Shown here: one piece after another, positions 1 to 18,170 of the stretch
Layout of the letters: each line of letters begins with the position of its first letter
Numbering within the stretch: position 1 is the first letter of the stretch
NCBI RefSeq assembly: GCF_008710035.1
Contig: NZ_VYKI01000002.1
Coordinates: 92,616 to 156,615 of the forward strand
DNA: 64,000 nt
Direction of reading: 5' to 3'
Origin: Stenotrophomonas cyclobalanopsidis
GTDB taxonomy: Bacteria > Pseudomonadota > Gammaproteobacteria > Xanthomonadales > Xanthomonadaceae
Translations under genes and position numbers: made by a program
The notes under the pieces: model-generated
The model's input: only the letters and a program-made list of their open reading frames with translations
What the model was told of the DNA's origin: nothing
Database searches by the model: none

Positions 1-452
1 CCCTTGCCGGGCTTCAGTTCGATGCAGTGGATGGTGGTACCGACCGGGATGTTGCGCAGCGGCAGGGTGTTGCCCGCCTTGATCGGGGCATCCGAACCAG
101 CGATCACCTGATCACCAGCCTTCAGGCCCTTCGGGGCGATGATGTAGCGACGCTCGCCGTCGACGTAGCACAGCAGGGCAATGTGGGCGGTGCGGTTCGG
201 ATCGTATTCGATGCGTTCCACGCGCGCCGGGATGCCCAGCTTGTTGCGCTTGAAGTCGATGATGCGGTAGTGCTGCTTGGCACCACCACCGACGTGACGC
301 ACGGTGATGCGGCCATGGTGGTTACGACCACCCGAGCGGCTCTGCGACTCGACCAGTGCGGCGTGCGGAGCACCCTTGTGCAGGTCGGGGGTAACCACGC
401 GCACGGCCGAACGGCGGCCGGGGGAAGTGGGCTTGAATTTCATCAATGGCAT
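1..452 (-). CDS. rplB: 50S ribosomal protein L2, 5' part only
   Basis: This is the N-terminal 150 codons of ribosomal protein L2, a primary 23S rRNA-binding protein needed for subunit joining and the peptidyl-transferase centre. The protein starts [20 protein letters not shown] and runs through the conserved [16 protein letters not shown] and [15 protein letters not shown] stretches of the L2 OB-fold. The reading frame leaves the window at position 1, so the C-terminal half (SH3-like domain and tail) is not seen. It starts 10 nt after the rplW stop and is the last visible gene of the S10-type operon rpsJ-rplC-rplD-rplW-rplB. Confidence 0.97.
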
Positions 453-462
453 GGGATGTACC

Positions 463-762
463 TCAGGCCTTGGCCGTTACATCGATCGACTGGCCGTCGG
501 CCAGGCGAACGTACGCCTTACGCCAATCGCCGCGGCGGCCAGCACGGTTACGGAAGGACTTGTTCTTGCCCTTGACGTTGACCACGTTGACAGCCTCGAC
601 CTTGACGCCGAACAGCTGCTCGACCGCGGCCTTTACATCGGCTTTGGTGGCTTCGTTCGAAACTTCGAAGGCATACTGGTTGGAAAGTTCCTGAATGCGA
701 GCGGTCTTTTCGGAGACACGCGGGGCACGCAGCACGCTGAAGATTTTTTCGTTGCTGTTCAT
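463..762 (-). CDS. rplW: 50S ribosomal protein L23
   Basis: L23 (99 aa) binds 23S rRNA near the polypeptide exit tunnel and is the docking site for trigger factor and SRP. The protein begins [19 protein letters not shown] and has the conserved loop [20 protein letters not shown], which reaches into the tunnel. I chose the ATG at 762 because it overlaps the rplD stop as ATGA, which indicates translational coupling. The upstream in-frame codons would extend into rplD and give residues not usual for L23. Length and position between rplD and rplB fit the S10 operon. Confidence 0.96.
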
Positions 763-1364
763 GCCAGCCACTCCTCGACCTTCTTGACCGCATCAGCGGT
801 GATGACGACCGTGTCGGCACCGACCAGCGACACCGGGTCCAGACCCTGGACGTCACGCACCTGCACGTACGGCAGATTGCGAGCGGACAGGTACAGGTGC
901 TCGGAGGCTTCTTCAGTGACGATCAGCGGGCGCTTGCCCACTTCCAGGCCGGCCAGCTTGGCGATCAGACCCTTCGTGTTGGTCACTTCGACATCGAAGG
1001 ACTCCACGATGGTCAGACGGCCCTGACGGTTCAGCTCGGACAGGATCGCGCACATGGCGGCACGGTACTGCTTACGATTGACCTTCTGCTCGAAGCTGCG
1101 CGGCTTTGCCGCGAAGGTGACACCGCCGCCGACGAAGATCGGAGCCGTCAGTGCGCCATGACGCGCGCCGCCGCCCTTCTGCTTCTTCGACTTCTTGGTG
1201 GTACCTGCCACTTCGGAGCGAGTCTTCTGCGCCTTGGTGCCGGCGCGACCGGCGTTGCGGTAAGCAACGACGACCTGGTGGACCAGATCTTCGCTGAAAT
1301 CGCGACCGAACACGGCGTCGGAGACCGAGACCTTGTTGTTGCTACCCGTGATAACGAGTTCCAT
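759..1364 (-). CDS. rplD: 50S ribosomal protein L4
   Basis: L4 (201 aa) is an early-assembly large-subunit protein whose extended loop lines the exit tunnel. The sequence starts [20 protein letters not shown], carries the basic loop with [19 protein letters not shown], and ends with the globular part [20 protein letters not shown]. An alternative ATG lies two codons upstream at 1370, but the purine-rich AAGGAG sits only 2 nt from it and about 8 nt from the ATG at 1364, so 1364 is preferred. In E. coli L4 also represses its own operon; the leader here (2351-2515) is not obviously the same structure. Confidence 0.95.
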
Positions 1365-1376
1365 CGTCATCTCTCC

Positions 1377-2027
1377 TTATGCCTTGCTCGCCGGACGGAC
1401 GATCACGTCGCCACCCGCCGCACCCGGAACGGCGCCGCGAACCGCGATCAGACCGCGCTCCACGTCGACCTTGACCACTTCCAGGTTCTGCGTGCTCTGC
1501 TGCACTGCGCCCATGTGGCCCGACATCTTCTTGCCCGGGAAAACGCGACCCGGGGTCTGGCGCTGGCCCAAGGAACCCGGCGCGCGATGCGACAGCGAGT
1601 TACCGTGGGTTGCATCGCCCATACGGAAGTTGTAGCGCTTGATGGTGCCCTGGAAGCCCTTACCCTTGGTGACACCCTGGACGTCGACGATCTGGCCGAC
1701 TTCGAAGATGTCCGCCTTGACTTCGCCGCCAACGGCGAAATCGCCGAGCTGCGCGTCTTCAACGCGGAATTCCCACAGGCCACGACCCGCTTCCACCTTC
1801 GCCTTGGCGAAGTGGCCGGCTTCCGGCTTGTTGACCAGGGCAGCGCGACGAGCGCCGACGGTCACCTGCACGGCGCTGTAGCCGTCGGTTTCGACGGTCT
1901 TGATCTGCGCGATGCGGTTGGGGGTTGCTTCGATCAGGGTCACCGGGATGGAGCGGCCATCTTCGGTGAACACGCGGCTCATGCCAGCCTTGCGGCCCAC
2001 GAAGCCCAACGAATACTTCTTCGTCAT
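1377..2027 (-). CDS. rplC: 50S ribosomal protein L3
   Basis: L3 (216 aa) initiates 50S assembly, and its central extension reaches toward the peptidyl-transferase centre. The protein starts [20 protein letters not shown] and contains the family segment [24 protein letters not shown], whose glutamine near GSLGQRQ is the residue methylated by PrmB in enterobacteria. It sits 11 nt after rpsJ and 12 nt before rplD in a compact operon. Confidence 0.96.
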   Translation of the reverse strand: MTKKYSLGFVGRKAGMSRVFTEDGRSIPVTLIEATPNRIAQIKTVETDGYSAVQVTVGARRAALVNKPEAGHFAKAKVEAGRGLWEFRVEDAQLGDFAVGGEVKADIFEVGQIVDVQGVTKGKGFQGTIKRYNFRMGDATHGNSLSHRAPGSLGQRQTPGRVFPGKKMSGHMGAVQQSTQNLEVVKVDVERGLIAVRGAVPGAAGGDVIVRPASKA

Positions 2028-2038
2028 GGTCGTAGTCC

Positions 2039-2350
2039 TCAGGTCAGCTTGATCTGAACGTCGACGCCGGCAGCCAGTTCGAGCTTCATCAGCGCGTCCA
2101 CGGTCTTGTCATTCGGGTCAACGATATCGAGCACGCGCTTGTGCGTGCGGGTCTCGTACTGGTCACGCGCGTCTTTGTCAACGTGCGGGGAGACGAGGAT
2201 GGTGTAACGCTCGATCTTGGTCGGCAGCGGGATCGGGCCACGCACTTGCGCGCCGGTCCGCTTGGCCGTCTCAACGATCTCGCTGGCCGAACGATCGATC
2301 AGACGATGATCGAACGCTTTCAGCCGGATCCGGATCTTTTGGTCCGCCAT
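2039..2350 (-). CDS. rpsJ: 30S ribosomal protein S10 / NusE
   Basis: S10 (103 aa) is a 3'-domain protein of the 30S subunit and, as NusE, a partner of NusB and NusG in transcription antitermination. The sequence [20 protein letters not shown] and the loop [20 protein letters not shown] are diagnostic. The start at 2350 is the standard S10 start; the longer frame upstream reads through the leader and adds a non-homologous N-terminus. It is the first gene of the ribosomal operon that continues off the window, and a consensus promoter lies about 165 nt upstream. Confidence 0.97.
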   Translation of the reverse strand: MADQKIRIRLKAFDHRLIDRSASEIVETAKRTGAQVRGPIPLPTKIERYTILVSPHVDKDARDQYETRTHKRVLDIVDPNDKTVDALMKLELAAGVDVQIKLT

Positions 2351-2682
2351 GGCGGTAGGTTCCTTCGTTAAAAGAGCGACAGACAAAGCCTCTGGGTTGC
2401 TTTGTCCCATGAAATCCCTGAATACGGACGGCCCGCACTCCTGCAGGCCGACAAGGTCAATCCGTAGACCTCAAAAACGTAGGCAGACCTAGAAACAGGC
2501 CTGCCCAGACGACGAAGCATAATGGCACACAAGGCAGCTGTCAACAGCTTCCTGTTGACGCCGCCTGAATGGCATTGACCCTTCCTGGTCCGGGGAACAC
2601 AAGGCACATCCTGTGCCTACTTTCCCGTTTGATACGCCCCGATGCCCTACCCAGGCAACATCGGGGCGCAGAGTGTAGCAGA
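2351..2682 (-). other. Intergenic region tuf-rpsJ with promoter and hairpins
   Basis: These 332 bp separate tuf copy 1 from rpsJ and hold no credible gene. Reading along the minus strand there is first a 10-bp perfect stem (2635-2668, arms CGCCCCGATG/CATCGGGGCG) just after the tuf stop, then a short perfect hairpin at 2602-2619 (AGGCACA/TGTGCCT), then the rpsJ promoter, then a leader of about 165 nt. Neither hairpin has a clear U-tract on the minus strand, so read-through from tuf is possible. Confidence 0.6.
2516..2544 (-). promoter_or_regulatory. Sigma-70 promoter of the S10 operon
   Basis: On the minus strand there is TTGACA (2539-2544), a 17-bp spacer and TATGCT (2516-2521). The -35 is a perfect consensus, the spacing is ideal and the -10 matches four of six bases. 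It points into rpsJ with a leader of about 160 nt, long enough for a regulatory structure, though I could not match it to the E. coli L4-binding leader by eye. Confidence 0.75.
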
Positions 2683-3873
2683 TTACTCGAGGATGCTGGC
2701 AACCACGCCGGCGCCGACGGTACGACCACCTTCGCGGATTGCGAAGCGCAGGCCGGCGTCCATTGCGACCGGGTTGATCAGGGTGACAACCATCTTGATG
2801 TTGTCGCCCGGCATCACCATCTCGACGCCTTCCGGCAGCTCAACCGCACCGGTGATGTCGGTGGTACGGAAGTAGAACTGCGGACGGTAGCCCTTGAAGA
2901 ACGGGGTGTGACGGCCACCTTCATCCTTCGACAGCACGTAGACTTCGGCGTCGAACTTGGTGTGCGGCTTGATCGAACCCGGCTTGGCCAGGACCTGGCC
3001 ACGCTCGACGTCGTCACGCTTGGTGCCGCGCAGCAGCAGACCGGCGTTGTCGCCTGCCTGGCCCTGGTCCAGCAGCTTGCGGAACATTTCGACGCCGGTC
3101 ACGGTGGTCTTCTGCACCGGACGGATGCCGACGATTTCGATTTCTTCGCCGACCTTGATCACGCCGCGCTCGATACGACCGGTCACCACGGTGCCGCGGC
3201 CCGAGATCGAGAACACGTCTTCCACCGGCATCAGGAACGGCTTGTCGACGTCACGCTCCGGGGTCGGGATCCAGCTGTCGAGAGCTTCGACCAGCTTGAT
3301 CACGGCCGGCACGCCGATGTCGCTCTGGTCGCCTTCCAGCGCCAGGCGGGCCGAACCCGAGATGATCGGGGTGTCGTCGCCCGGGAAGTCGTACTTGCTC
3401 AGCAGCTCGCGGACTTCCATTTCGACCAGTTCCAGCAGCTCGGCATCGTCAACCATGTCGGCCTTGTTCAGGAACACGACGATGTACGGCACGCCGACCT
3501 GACGCGACAGCAGGATGTGCTCGCGGGTCTGCGGCATCGGGCCGTCAGCGGCCGAGCACACCAGGATCGCGCCGTCCATCTGGGCAGCACCGGTGATCAT
3601 GTTCTTGACGTAGTCAGCGTGGCCCGGGCAATCGACGTGGGCGTAGTGACGGGTGGTGGATTCGTATTCGACGTGCGCGGTCGAGATCGTGATACCACGA
3701 GCCTTCTCTTCCGGAGCGGCGTCGATTGCCGAGTAATCCTTGAATTCGCCACCGAAGCGCTCGGCGCCGATCTTGGTCAGCGCGGCGGTCAGCGTGGTCT
3801 TGCCGTGATCGACGTGACCGATGGTGCCGACGTTGACGTGCGGCTTGGTGCGCTCGAACTTACCCTTTGCCAT
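2683..3873 (-). CDS. tuf: Elongation factor Tu, copy 1 (str operon)
   Basis: EF-Tu (396 aa) is the GTPase that delivers aminoacyl-tRNA to the ribosomal A site. The G1 motif GHVDHGKT, the G3 motif DCPGHAD and the G4 motif NKAD are all present, followed by the two beta-barrel domains. It is the last gene of the rpsL-rpsG-fusA-tuf set, 51 bp after fusA. The translated protein is identical over all 396 residues to the second copy at 20098-21288, and the DNA differs only near the two ends, a pattern typical of gene conversion between paired tuf genes. Confidence 0.98.
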   Translation of the reverse strand: MAKGKFERTKPHVNVGTIGHVDHGKTTLTAALTKIGAERFGGEFKDYSAIDAAPEEKARGITISTAHVEYESTTRHYAHVDCPGHADYVKNMITGAAQMDGAILVCSAADGPMPQTREHILLSRQVGVPYIVVFLNKADMVDDAELLELVEMEVRELLSKYDFPGDDTPIISGSARLALEGDQSDIGVPAVIKLVEALDSWIPTPERDVDKPFLMPVEDVFSISGRGTVVTGRIERGVIKVGEEIEIVGIRPVQKTTVTGVEMFRKLLDQGQAGDNAGLLLRGTKRDDVERGQVLAKPGSIKPHTKFDAEVYVLSKDEGGRHTPFFKGYRPQFYFRTTDITGAVELPEGVEMVMPGDNIKMVVTLINPVAMDAGLRFAIREGGRTVGAGVVASILE

Positions 3874-3924
3874 TGTTGTATCCCTTGATTGTCGTAAGTG
3901 GTTTCACGAGAGGCTGAGCGAGGC

Positions 3925-6066
3925 TCAGCCCTTCTTCATGACGGCTTCGGCGATGTTGTTCGGCGCCGGCTCGTAATGGTCGAATTCCATGGTGAAGGTG
4001 GCGCGGCCCTGGGTCTGCGAACGCAGAGCCGTGGCGTAACCGAACATTTCACCCAGCGGGATCATCGCGTTGATGATCGAAGCGGAGCCGTCACCGGTGG
4101 TGTCAGAACCCTGCAGCACGCCGCGACGACGGCTCACGTCGCCCATCACGTCACCCTGGTAATCCTCCGGGGTCACGATCTCGACCTTCATGATCGGCTC
4201 CAGCAGAACCGGCTTGGCCTTGGCGAAGCCCTGCTTGAAGGCCATCGACGATGCCAGCTTGAACGCCATTTCCGAGGAGTCGACGTCGTGGTACGAACCG
4301 AAGACCAGCTTGACCTTCACGTCCACCACCGGGAAGCCAGCCAGCGGACCGCTGGTGATGGTTTCGCGCAGGCCCTTTTCGATCGAAGGAATGAATTCCT
4401 TCGGAATCACGCCGCCGGTGATGTCATTGACGAACAGGAAGTCGTCCTTGATGTTGGCCGACAGCTTGGCATCGGCACGGTCTTCAGCGGTCAGCGGCGA
4501 CAGCTCGATCACGACGTGACCGTATTGACCCTTACCACCGGACTGCTTGGCGTGCTTGTAGTCCGACTTGACGTCGGCCAGGGTGATGGTTTCGCGGTAG
4601 GCAACCTGCGGCGCGCCGACGTTGGCTTCAACGTTGAACTCGCGCTTCAGGCGGTCGACGATGATGTCCAGGTGCAGCTCGCCCATGCCCGAGATGATGG
4701 TCTGGCCGGATTCTTCGTCGGTCTTGACGCGGAACGACGGATCTTCCTGCGCCAGGCGGCCCAGGGCCAGACCCATCTTTTCCTGGTCCGACTTGGTCTT
4801 CGGCTCGACAGCCATCGAGATCACCGGCTCCGGGAACGTCATGCGCTCCAGGATGATCGGCTGGTCGACCGAGCACAGGGTGTCACCGGTGGTGGTGTCC
4901 TTCAGGCCCACGGCAGCGGCGATGTCACCCGCCAGAACTTCCTTGATTTCTTCGCGGTTGTTCGAATGCATCTGCAGGATGCGGCCGATGCGCTCCTTCT
5001 TGCCCTTCACCGAGTTCAGGACGGTGTCGCCACCGTTCAGGGTGCCCGAGTAGACACGGAAGAAGGTCAGCGCGCCGACGAACGGGTCGGTGATGATCTT
5101 GAAGGCCAGCGACGAGAACGGAGCCTTGTCGTCGGACTTGCGGCTCATGGCGACGTTTTCGTCATCCACGTCGGTACCGGTCACGTCCGGCACGTCGACC
5201 GGCGACGGCAGCAGCTGGATCACGCCGTCGAGCATGGCCTGCACGCCCTTGTTCTTGAACGCCGAACCGCAGTACATCGGGACGATTTCGGTGGCCAGGG
5301 TACGGGTACGCAGCGCGTTGATGATTTCGGACTCGGCCAGCTCTTCGCCGCCCAGGTACTTTTCCATCAGCTCTTCACTGGCTTCAGCCGCCGCTTCGAT
5401 CATGAAGGTACGGGCTTCTTCAGCCTTTTCCTGCAGGTCGGCCGGGATGTCGCCGTATTCGAACTTCATGCCCTGCGAGGCTTCATCCCAATGGATGGCC
5501 TTCATCTTCAGCAGGTCGACGACGCCCTTGAAGCCGTCCTCGGCACCGATCGGCAGCTGCATCGGCACGGCGACAGCGCCGAGCTTGGCCTTCAGCTGGT
5601 CACGGACCTTGTAGAAGTTGGCGCCGGTGCGGTCCATCTTGTTGACGAACGCAATGCGCGGCACCTTGTAACGGTTGGCCTGGCGCCACACGGTTTCCGA
5701 CTGCGGCTGCACGCCACCGACGGCACACAGCACGAACACCGCACCGTCGAGCACGCGCAGCGAACGCTCGACTTCGATGGTGAAGTCGACGTGCCCGGGG
5801 GTGTCGATGATGTTGAAGCGGTGCTCCGGCAGGGACTTGTCCATGCCCTTCCAGAACGCGGTGGTGGCAGCGGACTGGATCGTGATGCCACGCTCCTGCT
5901 CCTGCTCCATCCAGTCCATGGTGGCGGCGCCGTCGTGCACTTCACCGATCTTGTGGCTCTTGCCGGTGTAGAACAGGATGCGCTCGGACGTGGTGGTCTT
6001 GCCGGCATCGATGTGAGCCATGATGCCGAAGTTACGGTAACGCTCGATGGGAGTGGAACGGGCCAC
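3925..6066 (-). CDS. fusA: Elongation factor G
   Basis: EF-G (713 aa) is the GTPase that drives tRNA-mRNA translocation and, with RRF, ribosome recycling. The G-domain motifs are [10 protein letters not shown] near residue 20, DTPGHVDF near residue 90 and NKMD near residue 145. The length and the C-terminal domain IV/V ([24 protein letters not shown]) match the family. It lies between rpsG (138 bp upstream, with GC-rich inverted repeats in the gap) and tuf. The protein starts [20 protein letters not shown], so the start is secure. Confidence 0.98.
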   Translation of the reverse strand: MARSTPIERYRNFGIMAHIDAGKTTTSERILFYTGKSHKIGEVHDGAATMDWMEQEQERGITIQSAATTAFWKGMDKSLPEHRFNIIDTPGHVDFTIEVERSLRVLDGAVFVLCAVGGVQPQSETVWRQANRYKVPRIAFVNKMDRTGANFYKVRDQLKAKLGAVAVPMQLPIGAEDGFKGVVDLLKMKAIHWDEASQGMKFEYGDIPADLQEKAEEARTFMIEAAAEASEELMEKYLGGEELAESEIINALRTRTLATEIVPMYCGSAFKNKGVQAMLDGVIQLLPSPVDVPDVTGTDVDDENVAMSRKSDDKAPFSSLAFKIITDPFVGALTFFRVYSGTLNGGDTVLNSVKGKKERIGRILQMHSNNREEIKEVLAGDIAAAVGLKDTTTGDTLCSVDQPIILERMTFPEPVISMAVEPKTKSDQEKMGLALGRLAQEDPSFRVKTDEESGQTIISGMGELHLDIIVDRLKREFNVEANVGAPQVAYRETITLADVKSDYKHAKQSGGKGQYGHVVIELSPLTAEDRADAKLSANIKDDFLFVNDITGGVIPKEFIPSIEKGLRETITSGPLAGFPVVDVKVKLVFGSYHDVDSSEMAFKLASSMAFKQGFAKAKPVLLEPIMKVEIVTPEDYQGDVMGDVSRRRGVLQGSDTTGDGSASIINAMIPLGEMFGYATALRSQTQGRATFTMEFDHYEPAPNNIAEAVMKKG

Positions 6067-6204
6067 GGGGAGCCTCTCAGATTTCTTGGATTTCGGATGG
6101 CCGAACGCCGCCTTGCGGCGGCCTTCGGATTGGCGCAGCCCTTCCGGGGCCGCGAGGCAGCACCGATGTGGTGCTGCCCTGCCTGTTTTACAAGGCCGTC
6201 AAAC

Positions 6205-6672
6205 TCACCAGCGGTAGTGGGCGAAGGCCTTGTTGGCTTCGGCCATGCGGTGGGTTTCTTCGCGCTTCTTGATGGCGCCGCCACGGTTTTCCGAGGCGTC
6301 GATCAGTTCAGCAGCCAGCTTCTTCGGCATGGTGTTCTCACCACGCTTGCGCGCGGAGTCGATCAGCCAGCGCATGGCCAGAGCCATCTTGCGCGATGCA
6401 CGCACTTCGACCGGCACCTGGTAGGTGGCACCACCGACACGGCGCGACTTCACTTCGACCGACGGAGCGACGTTGTCCAGAGCCTTCTGCACCAGCTCGA
6501 TCGAGTTGGCGTTCTTCTCGGAGATGACGTCCATGGCACCGTACACGATCTTTTCAGCGACGGACTTCTTGCCGCTCAGCATGACCATGTTGATGAAACG
6601 GGCGATGGTTTCGCTTCCGTGCTTCGGATCCGGCAGGACGGAACGCTGCGGAGTATTACCCTTACGCGACAT
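6205..6672 (-). CDS. rpsG: 30S ribosomal protein S7
   Basis: S7 (155 aa) nucleates assembly of the 30S head and contacts tRNA in the E site. The sequence [20 protein letters not shown] followed by [22 protein letters not shown] is diagnostic, and the C-terminus ends KAFAHYRW as in other gammaproteobacterial S7 proteins. It starts 12 nt after the rpsL stop. In E. coli S7 is the autogenous repressor of the str operon, acting between rpsL and rpsG; the gap here is too short for that arrangement, so regulation may act elsewhere. Confidence 0.97.
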   Translation of the reverse strand: MSRKGNTPQRSVLPDPKHGSETIARFINMVMLSGKKSVAEKIVYGAMDVISEKNANSIELVQKALDNVAPSVEVKSRRVGGATYQVPVEVRASRKMALAMRWLIDSARKRGENTMPKKLAAELIDASENRGGAIKKREETHRMAEANKAFAHYRW

Positions 6673-6684
6673 AGTGGTCTCTCC

Positions 6685-7059
6685 TTATGCCTTCGGACGC
6701 TTGGCGCCGTACTTGGAACGGGCCTGGCGACGCTTGGCAACGCCGGCGGCGTCGAGCGAGCCACGAACGGTGTGGTAACGCACACCCGGCAGATCCTTGA
6801 CGCGACCGCCACGGATCAGGACCACGGAGTGCTCCTGCAGGTTGTGGCCTTCGCCGCCGATGTAGGAAATGACTTCTTCCTGGTTGGTCAGGCGGACCTT
6901 GGCAACCTTGCGGAGAGCCGAGTTCGGCTTCTTCGGGGTGGTGGTGTAAACGCGCGTGCAGACGCCACGGCGCTGCGGGCACTTGTCGAGCGCCGGCGAG
7001 GCACTCTTGTACGTGGTAGCTTGCCGCGGCTTGCGGACCAGCTGGTTGATCGTCGCCAT
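6685..7059 (-). CDS. rpsL: 30S ribosomal protein S12
   Basis: S12 (124 aa) sits at the decoding centre and sets accuracy; it is the classical streptomycin target. The protein starts [20 protein letters not shown] and contains [11 protein letters not shown] and [13 protein letters not shown]. Lysines 43 and 88, where streptomycin-resistance substitutions occur in other species, are both lysine here. The start at 7059 follows an AGTAGG-like ribosome site; a longer frame would read into the leader hairpin. It is the first gene of the str operon behind a strong promoter. Confidence 0.97.
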
Positions 7060-7080
7060 CAGTAGGTTCTTCTGATTGGT

Positions 7081-7139
7081 GGCCGGAAATCCGGCCAGAG
7101 ATGCGGAAATGTTAAAGCAGGCCAAAATTCTGGCCTGCT
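7081..7139 (-). promoter_or_regulatory. Stem-loops in the rpsL leader
   Basis: The transcribed leader of the str operon holds two perfect inverted repeats. The first (7116-7139) has 9-bp arms AGCAGGCCA/TGGCCTGCT around a 6-nt AT-rich loop; on the mRNA it is followed by only a weak U-rich stretch. The second (7081-7096) is GGCCGG/CCGGCC, close upstream of the rpsL start. They could act as an attenuator, a ribosomal protein binding site or an mRNA stabiliser; the sequence does not decide which. Confidence 0.55.
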
Positions 7140-7149
7140 GAGACAGACG

Positions 7150-7179
7150 ATTGTAGCAACCTGTCAGGAAAGCAGTCAA
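7150..7179 (-). promoter_or_regulatory. Sigma-70 promoter of the str operon (rpsL)
   Basis: On the minus strand there is TTGACT (7174-7179), an 18-bp spacer and TACAAT (7150-7155), each one base off consensus. It lies about 90 bp upstream of rpsL and downstream of the rpoC stop, and it explains independent transcription of rpsL-rpsG-fusA-tuf. Confidence 0.7.
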
Positions 7180-7292
7180 ACGCCTCCTGTCAAGCCCGTT
7201 CCTGATCCTGGAGCGTTACTGGGGAGCCTCCGTGCACCCCGTTCAGGTTGGTCGGGTGGATCGCGGACGATCCCCCCTGCCCTTTCCCAAAG

Positions 7293-7335
7293 GCCGACCG
7301 GTGCAGTCGAGCAAGCTCGACTCTACCGACCGGAC
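7293..7335. repeat. SMAG-type palindrome between rpoC and rpsL
   Basis: A single hairpin element on the minus strand begins GTAGAGTCGAGC and closes through AGCTCGACT, flanked by an outer inverted repeat (GGTCGG/CCGACC). The GTAG head and arm sequence match the other SMAG-type repeats in this window. It sits just downstream of rpoC, so it may mark or stabilise the 3' end of the rpoBC transcript. Confidence 0.7.
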
Positions 7336-7343
7336 CTGATACC

Positions 7344-11567
<4,224 letters not shown>

Positions 11568-11654
11568 GGTGTTCTCCAGAAGGAGGAATGCTGTGTCGAT
11601 GGGCTTTCAGTTGACTGCCAGCGGCGCGGCGGCGGACCGCCGCGCCGGCATGGA

Positions 11655-15809
<4,155 letters not shown>

Positions 15810-16116
15810 GAGGTCTTCCACCTTGTTGTGCGGGCCGTGCGCCCACGACCCGAAGGAAACTTGAAATTGTCAGTTGGAAGTCGCTGGTATTGCCGGCACC
15901 AGCACGCCTTCTCTTGCTACTTCCAACTGCCAACTCGTCTGCATCTACTGCCCTGCTGCCGCGCGAGGCGCTGGCTGGCGAGGTTGTGACCGCAGCCCGT
16001 GTTGGGCTTTTTTCCGCATTTACATCGTGTATTGCATGAAACGACCAAAGGCCGGGGGCTTACGCCCCCAGCCTTGGCTGCATCGCCGTGAATCGATGAC
16101 GATGCAAGGGAAGTGC
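15810..16116 (-). other. Intergenic region rplL-rpoB, attenuator-like
   Basis: These 307 bp between rplL and rpoB encode no convincing protein. In transcription order they hold a strong GC-rich hairpin at 16047-16073, then a long-range inverted repeat at 15871-15929 with 11-bp perfect arms (CAGTTGGAAGT/ACTTCCAACTG) separated by 37 nt. In E. coli the corresponding gap contains an attenuator and an RNase III processing site that set the ratio of L7/L12 to polymerase subunits; the same roles are inferred here from position and structure only. Confidence 0.6.
16047..16073 (-). terminator. Attenuator-like hairpin before rpoB
   Basis: On the minus strand the sequence forms GGCTGGGGGC, a GTAA tetraloop, then GCCCCCGGCC followed by TTTGGTCGTTT. 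The stem is 10 bp and the tail is only partly U-rich, which fits partial termination reducing rpoBC expression relative to rplJL. Confidence 0.6.
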
Positions 16117-16482
16117 TTACTTGACTTCGACAGTCGCGCCAGCAGCTTCCAGGTCCTTCTTCATCTTCTCGGCTTCGTCCTTCGAAGCGTTGTCCTTCAG
16201 GACGCCGCCGGCTTCGGCCAGGTCCTTCGCTTCCTTCAGGCCCAGGCCGGTGATGGCGCGGACGGCCTTGATGACTTCAACCTTCTTGTCGCCAGCGGAC
16301 TTCAGGGTGACGACGAATTCGGTCTGCTCTTCAACGACGGCAGCCGGGCCAGCCACAGCGGCGGCAACCGGAGCAGCGGCGGAGACGCCGAACTTCTCTT
16401 CGATGGCCTTGACCAGCTCCATCACTTCCATCAGGGACTTCTCGGCGATGGCGTCGACGATCTGTTCGTTGGTAAGGGACAT
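16117..16482 (-). CDS. rplL: 50S ribosomal protein L7/L12
   Basis: L7/L12 (121 aa) forms the flexible stalk dimers that recruit translational GTPases. The N-terminal dimerisation part [20 protein letters not shown], the Ala/Pro/Val hinge near residues 35-50 and the C-terminal domain with [20 protein letters not shown] and [14 protein letters not shown] are all present. The start at 16482 gives the standard family length; the longer frame upstream reads through the rplJ-rplL gap. It follows rplJ by 64 bp, and a 307-bp attenuator-like region separates it from rpoB. Confidence 0.98.
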   Translation of the reverse strand: MSLTNEQIVDAIAEKSLMEVMELVKAIEEKFGVSAAAPVAAAVAGPAAVVEEQTEFVVTLKSAGDKKVEVIKAVRAITGLGLKEAKDLAEAGGVLKDNASKDEAEKMKKDLEAAGATVEVK

Positions 16483-16546
16483 GATAATTACCTTTGGATG
16501 ATTTTCTGGGATGAGGTTCCGCGAGGAACCACTAAATAGTCGAAAC

Positions 16547-17080
16547 TCAGGCGGTCTCGGCGGCCGGTTCAGCAGCTTCAGCGGCTTCGCCACCGTTCTG
16601 CTTGTCACCGATGGCCTTGATGGCGCGGGCGAACATCGTGACCGGTTCGGTCAGGACGCGTGCCAGCATTGCCAGGGCCTGGTCACGGGTCGGCAGCGAG
16701 GCCAACACGTCGACGTGGCTTGCCGGGAACACTTCACCACCGATGGCGACGACTTTAGCCTTCAGCTTGTCGTTGCCCTTGGCGGCGTCCTTGATCAGGC
16801 GACCGGCTGCACCGGGCTCCTCGAGCGAGAACGCGTACAGCAGCGGACCAACCATCTGGTCCTGTGCGACTGCGAACTCGGTGCCTTCAACGGCACGCGA
16901 AGCCAGGGTGTTCTTGACAACTTTCAAGAAAACGCCGGTTTCACGAGCCTGCTTGCGCATCGCGGTCATCTGGGCGACCGTGGTGCCAGCGTATTCGGCT
17001 GCGATCAAGGAGTGTGCCTTGCCAGCAACTTCTGCCAGCTCCGCGACTACTTCTTGCTTCTGGGACAGATTGAGAGCCAT
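16547..17080 (-). CDS. rplJ: 50S ribosomal protein L10
   Basis: L10 (177 aa) anchors L7/L12 dimers to the 23S rRNA GTPase-associated centre. The sequence [20 protein letters not shown] and the rRNA-binding part [19 protein letters not shown] are typical; the alanine-rich C-terminal helix binds the stalk dimers. In many bacteria L10 with L7/L12 represses its own translation by binding the mRNA leader, and the 387-bp gap upstream of this gene is long enough for such a leader. The next gene is rplL. Confidence 0.97.
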   Translation of the reverse strand: MALNLSQKQEVVAELAEVAGKAHSLIAAEYAGTTVAQMTAMRKQARETGVFLKVVKNTLASRAVEGTEFAVAQDQMVGPLLYAFSLEEPGAAGRLIKDAAKGNDKLKAKVVAIGGEVFPASHVDVLASLPTRDQALAMLARVLTEPVTMFARAIKAIGDKQNGGEAAEAAEPAAETA

Positions 17081-17467
17081 TGCACTCCTCCAATTGAACT
17101 CCGCTTACGGCTCCTGCCGTGCGCGGTCCTGTGCGGCATCCGTCCTGGACGCCGGGAACATCGGAATGATGTTCCGGGGGGTGGGCCGTTCCAGACCTGG
17201 ATGGCAATCAGGGAAAATCCCGGAAATGCGTGAACCAGAAAAACTCCAGAAGGGCACCATCTACGCAGGTTGATTCCGAAGAATCGATTAAGCGGTCATT
17301 GCTGCTCCGGCGGCGACTCCCTGCCATATCGAGCTTCCGTGCCCGTCGCCGGTATTGCCACGACCGCGCCTGCGGTCTTTGACGGCTACCGCCAGCAGCG
17401 AACTGCCGGCGATGCCTTCAAATGTCACGGTCACGGTGCCCGAGGGTACCGTGACCGCTTGAAACAA
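17081..17467 (-). other. Long rplA-rplJ intergenic leader
   Basis: This 387-bp gap has no credible ORF. It contains a strong stem just after rplA (17429-17456, arms GGTCACGGT/ACCGTGACC) and a small hairpin at 17362-17377 (GACCGC/GCGGTC). The position is that of the L10 leader, where L10-L7/L12 binds mRNA in other bacteria. I could not identify a clear promoter by eye, so transcription probably enters from rplKA or from a weak internal start. Confidence 0.5.
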
Positions 17468-18166
17468 TTACTTCAGGGTCAGCGACGACTGGTCGACGGT
17501 GACGCCCGGGCCCATCGTCGAGCTGACCGAAACCTTCTGCAGGTAGGTGCCCTTCGAGGTCGCCGGCTTGGCCTTGATCAGGTCCAGCAGCAGCGCGGTC
17601 AGGTTCGACTTCAGCGCGTCTTCGGCGAAGTCGGCCTTGCCGATGGTGCAGTGGATGATACCGGCCTTGTCGGTGCGGTAACGGACCTGGCCCGACTTGG
17701 CGTTCTTCACGGCTTCACCCGGATTCGGGGAAACGGTGCCGACCTTCGGGTTCGGCATCAGGCCGCGCGGGCCCAGCACGGTGCCCAGCTTACCGACGAC
17801 GCGCATGGCGTCCGGGGTCGCGATGACGACGTCGTAGTTCAGATCGCCGGCCTGCATCTTCTCGGCCAGATCGTCCATACCGACGGCTTCGGCGCCAGCG
17901 GCCAGGGCTTCGTCAGCCTTGGCACCGGCCGGAGCGAAGACGGCGACGCGGACCGACTTGCCGGTACCAGCCGGCAGCACGGTGGAGCCACGGACCTGCT
18001 GGTCGGACTTCTTGGCATCGACGCCCAGGCGCACGGCGACATCGATCGACTCGACGAACTTGGCCTTGGTGGCGGTCTTCAGGATGTTGATCGCGTCTTC
18101 GAAGGCGTACGACTTGCCCGGGACAACGGCGGCCTTGATGGCCTTTTCGCGCTTGTTCTGTGCCAT
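17468..18166 (-). CDS. rplA: 50S ribosomal protein L1
   Basis: L1 (232 aa) forms the mobile stalk at the ribosomal E site and in many bacteria represses the rplK-rplA mRNA. The two-domain L1 fold is indicated by [39 protein letters not shown] and the C-terminal [18 protein letters not shown]. It starts only 4 nt after the rplK stop, so the two genes are translationally close. Confidence 0.97.
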   Translation of the reverse strand: MAQNKREKAIKAAVVPGKSYAFEDAINILKTATKAKFVESIDVAVRLGVDAKKSDQQVRGSTVLPAGTGKSVRVAVFAPAGAKADEALAAGAEAVGMDDLAEKMQAGDLNYDVVIATPDAMRVVGKLGTVLGPRGLMPNPKVGTVSPNPGEAVKNAKSGQVRYRTDKAGIIHCTIGKADFAEDALKSNLTALLLDLIKAKPATSKGTYLQKVSVSSTMGPGVTVDQSSLTLK

Positions 18167-18170
18167 CTGA

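Noticed and set aside
3898..7065. A 1055-codon open frame opposite fusA, rpsG and rpsL
   Set aside because: Same antisense codon-bias artefact; composition matches the shadow of a high-GC gene and it spans three genes and their gaps.
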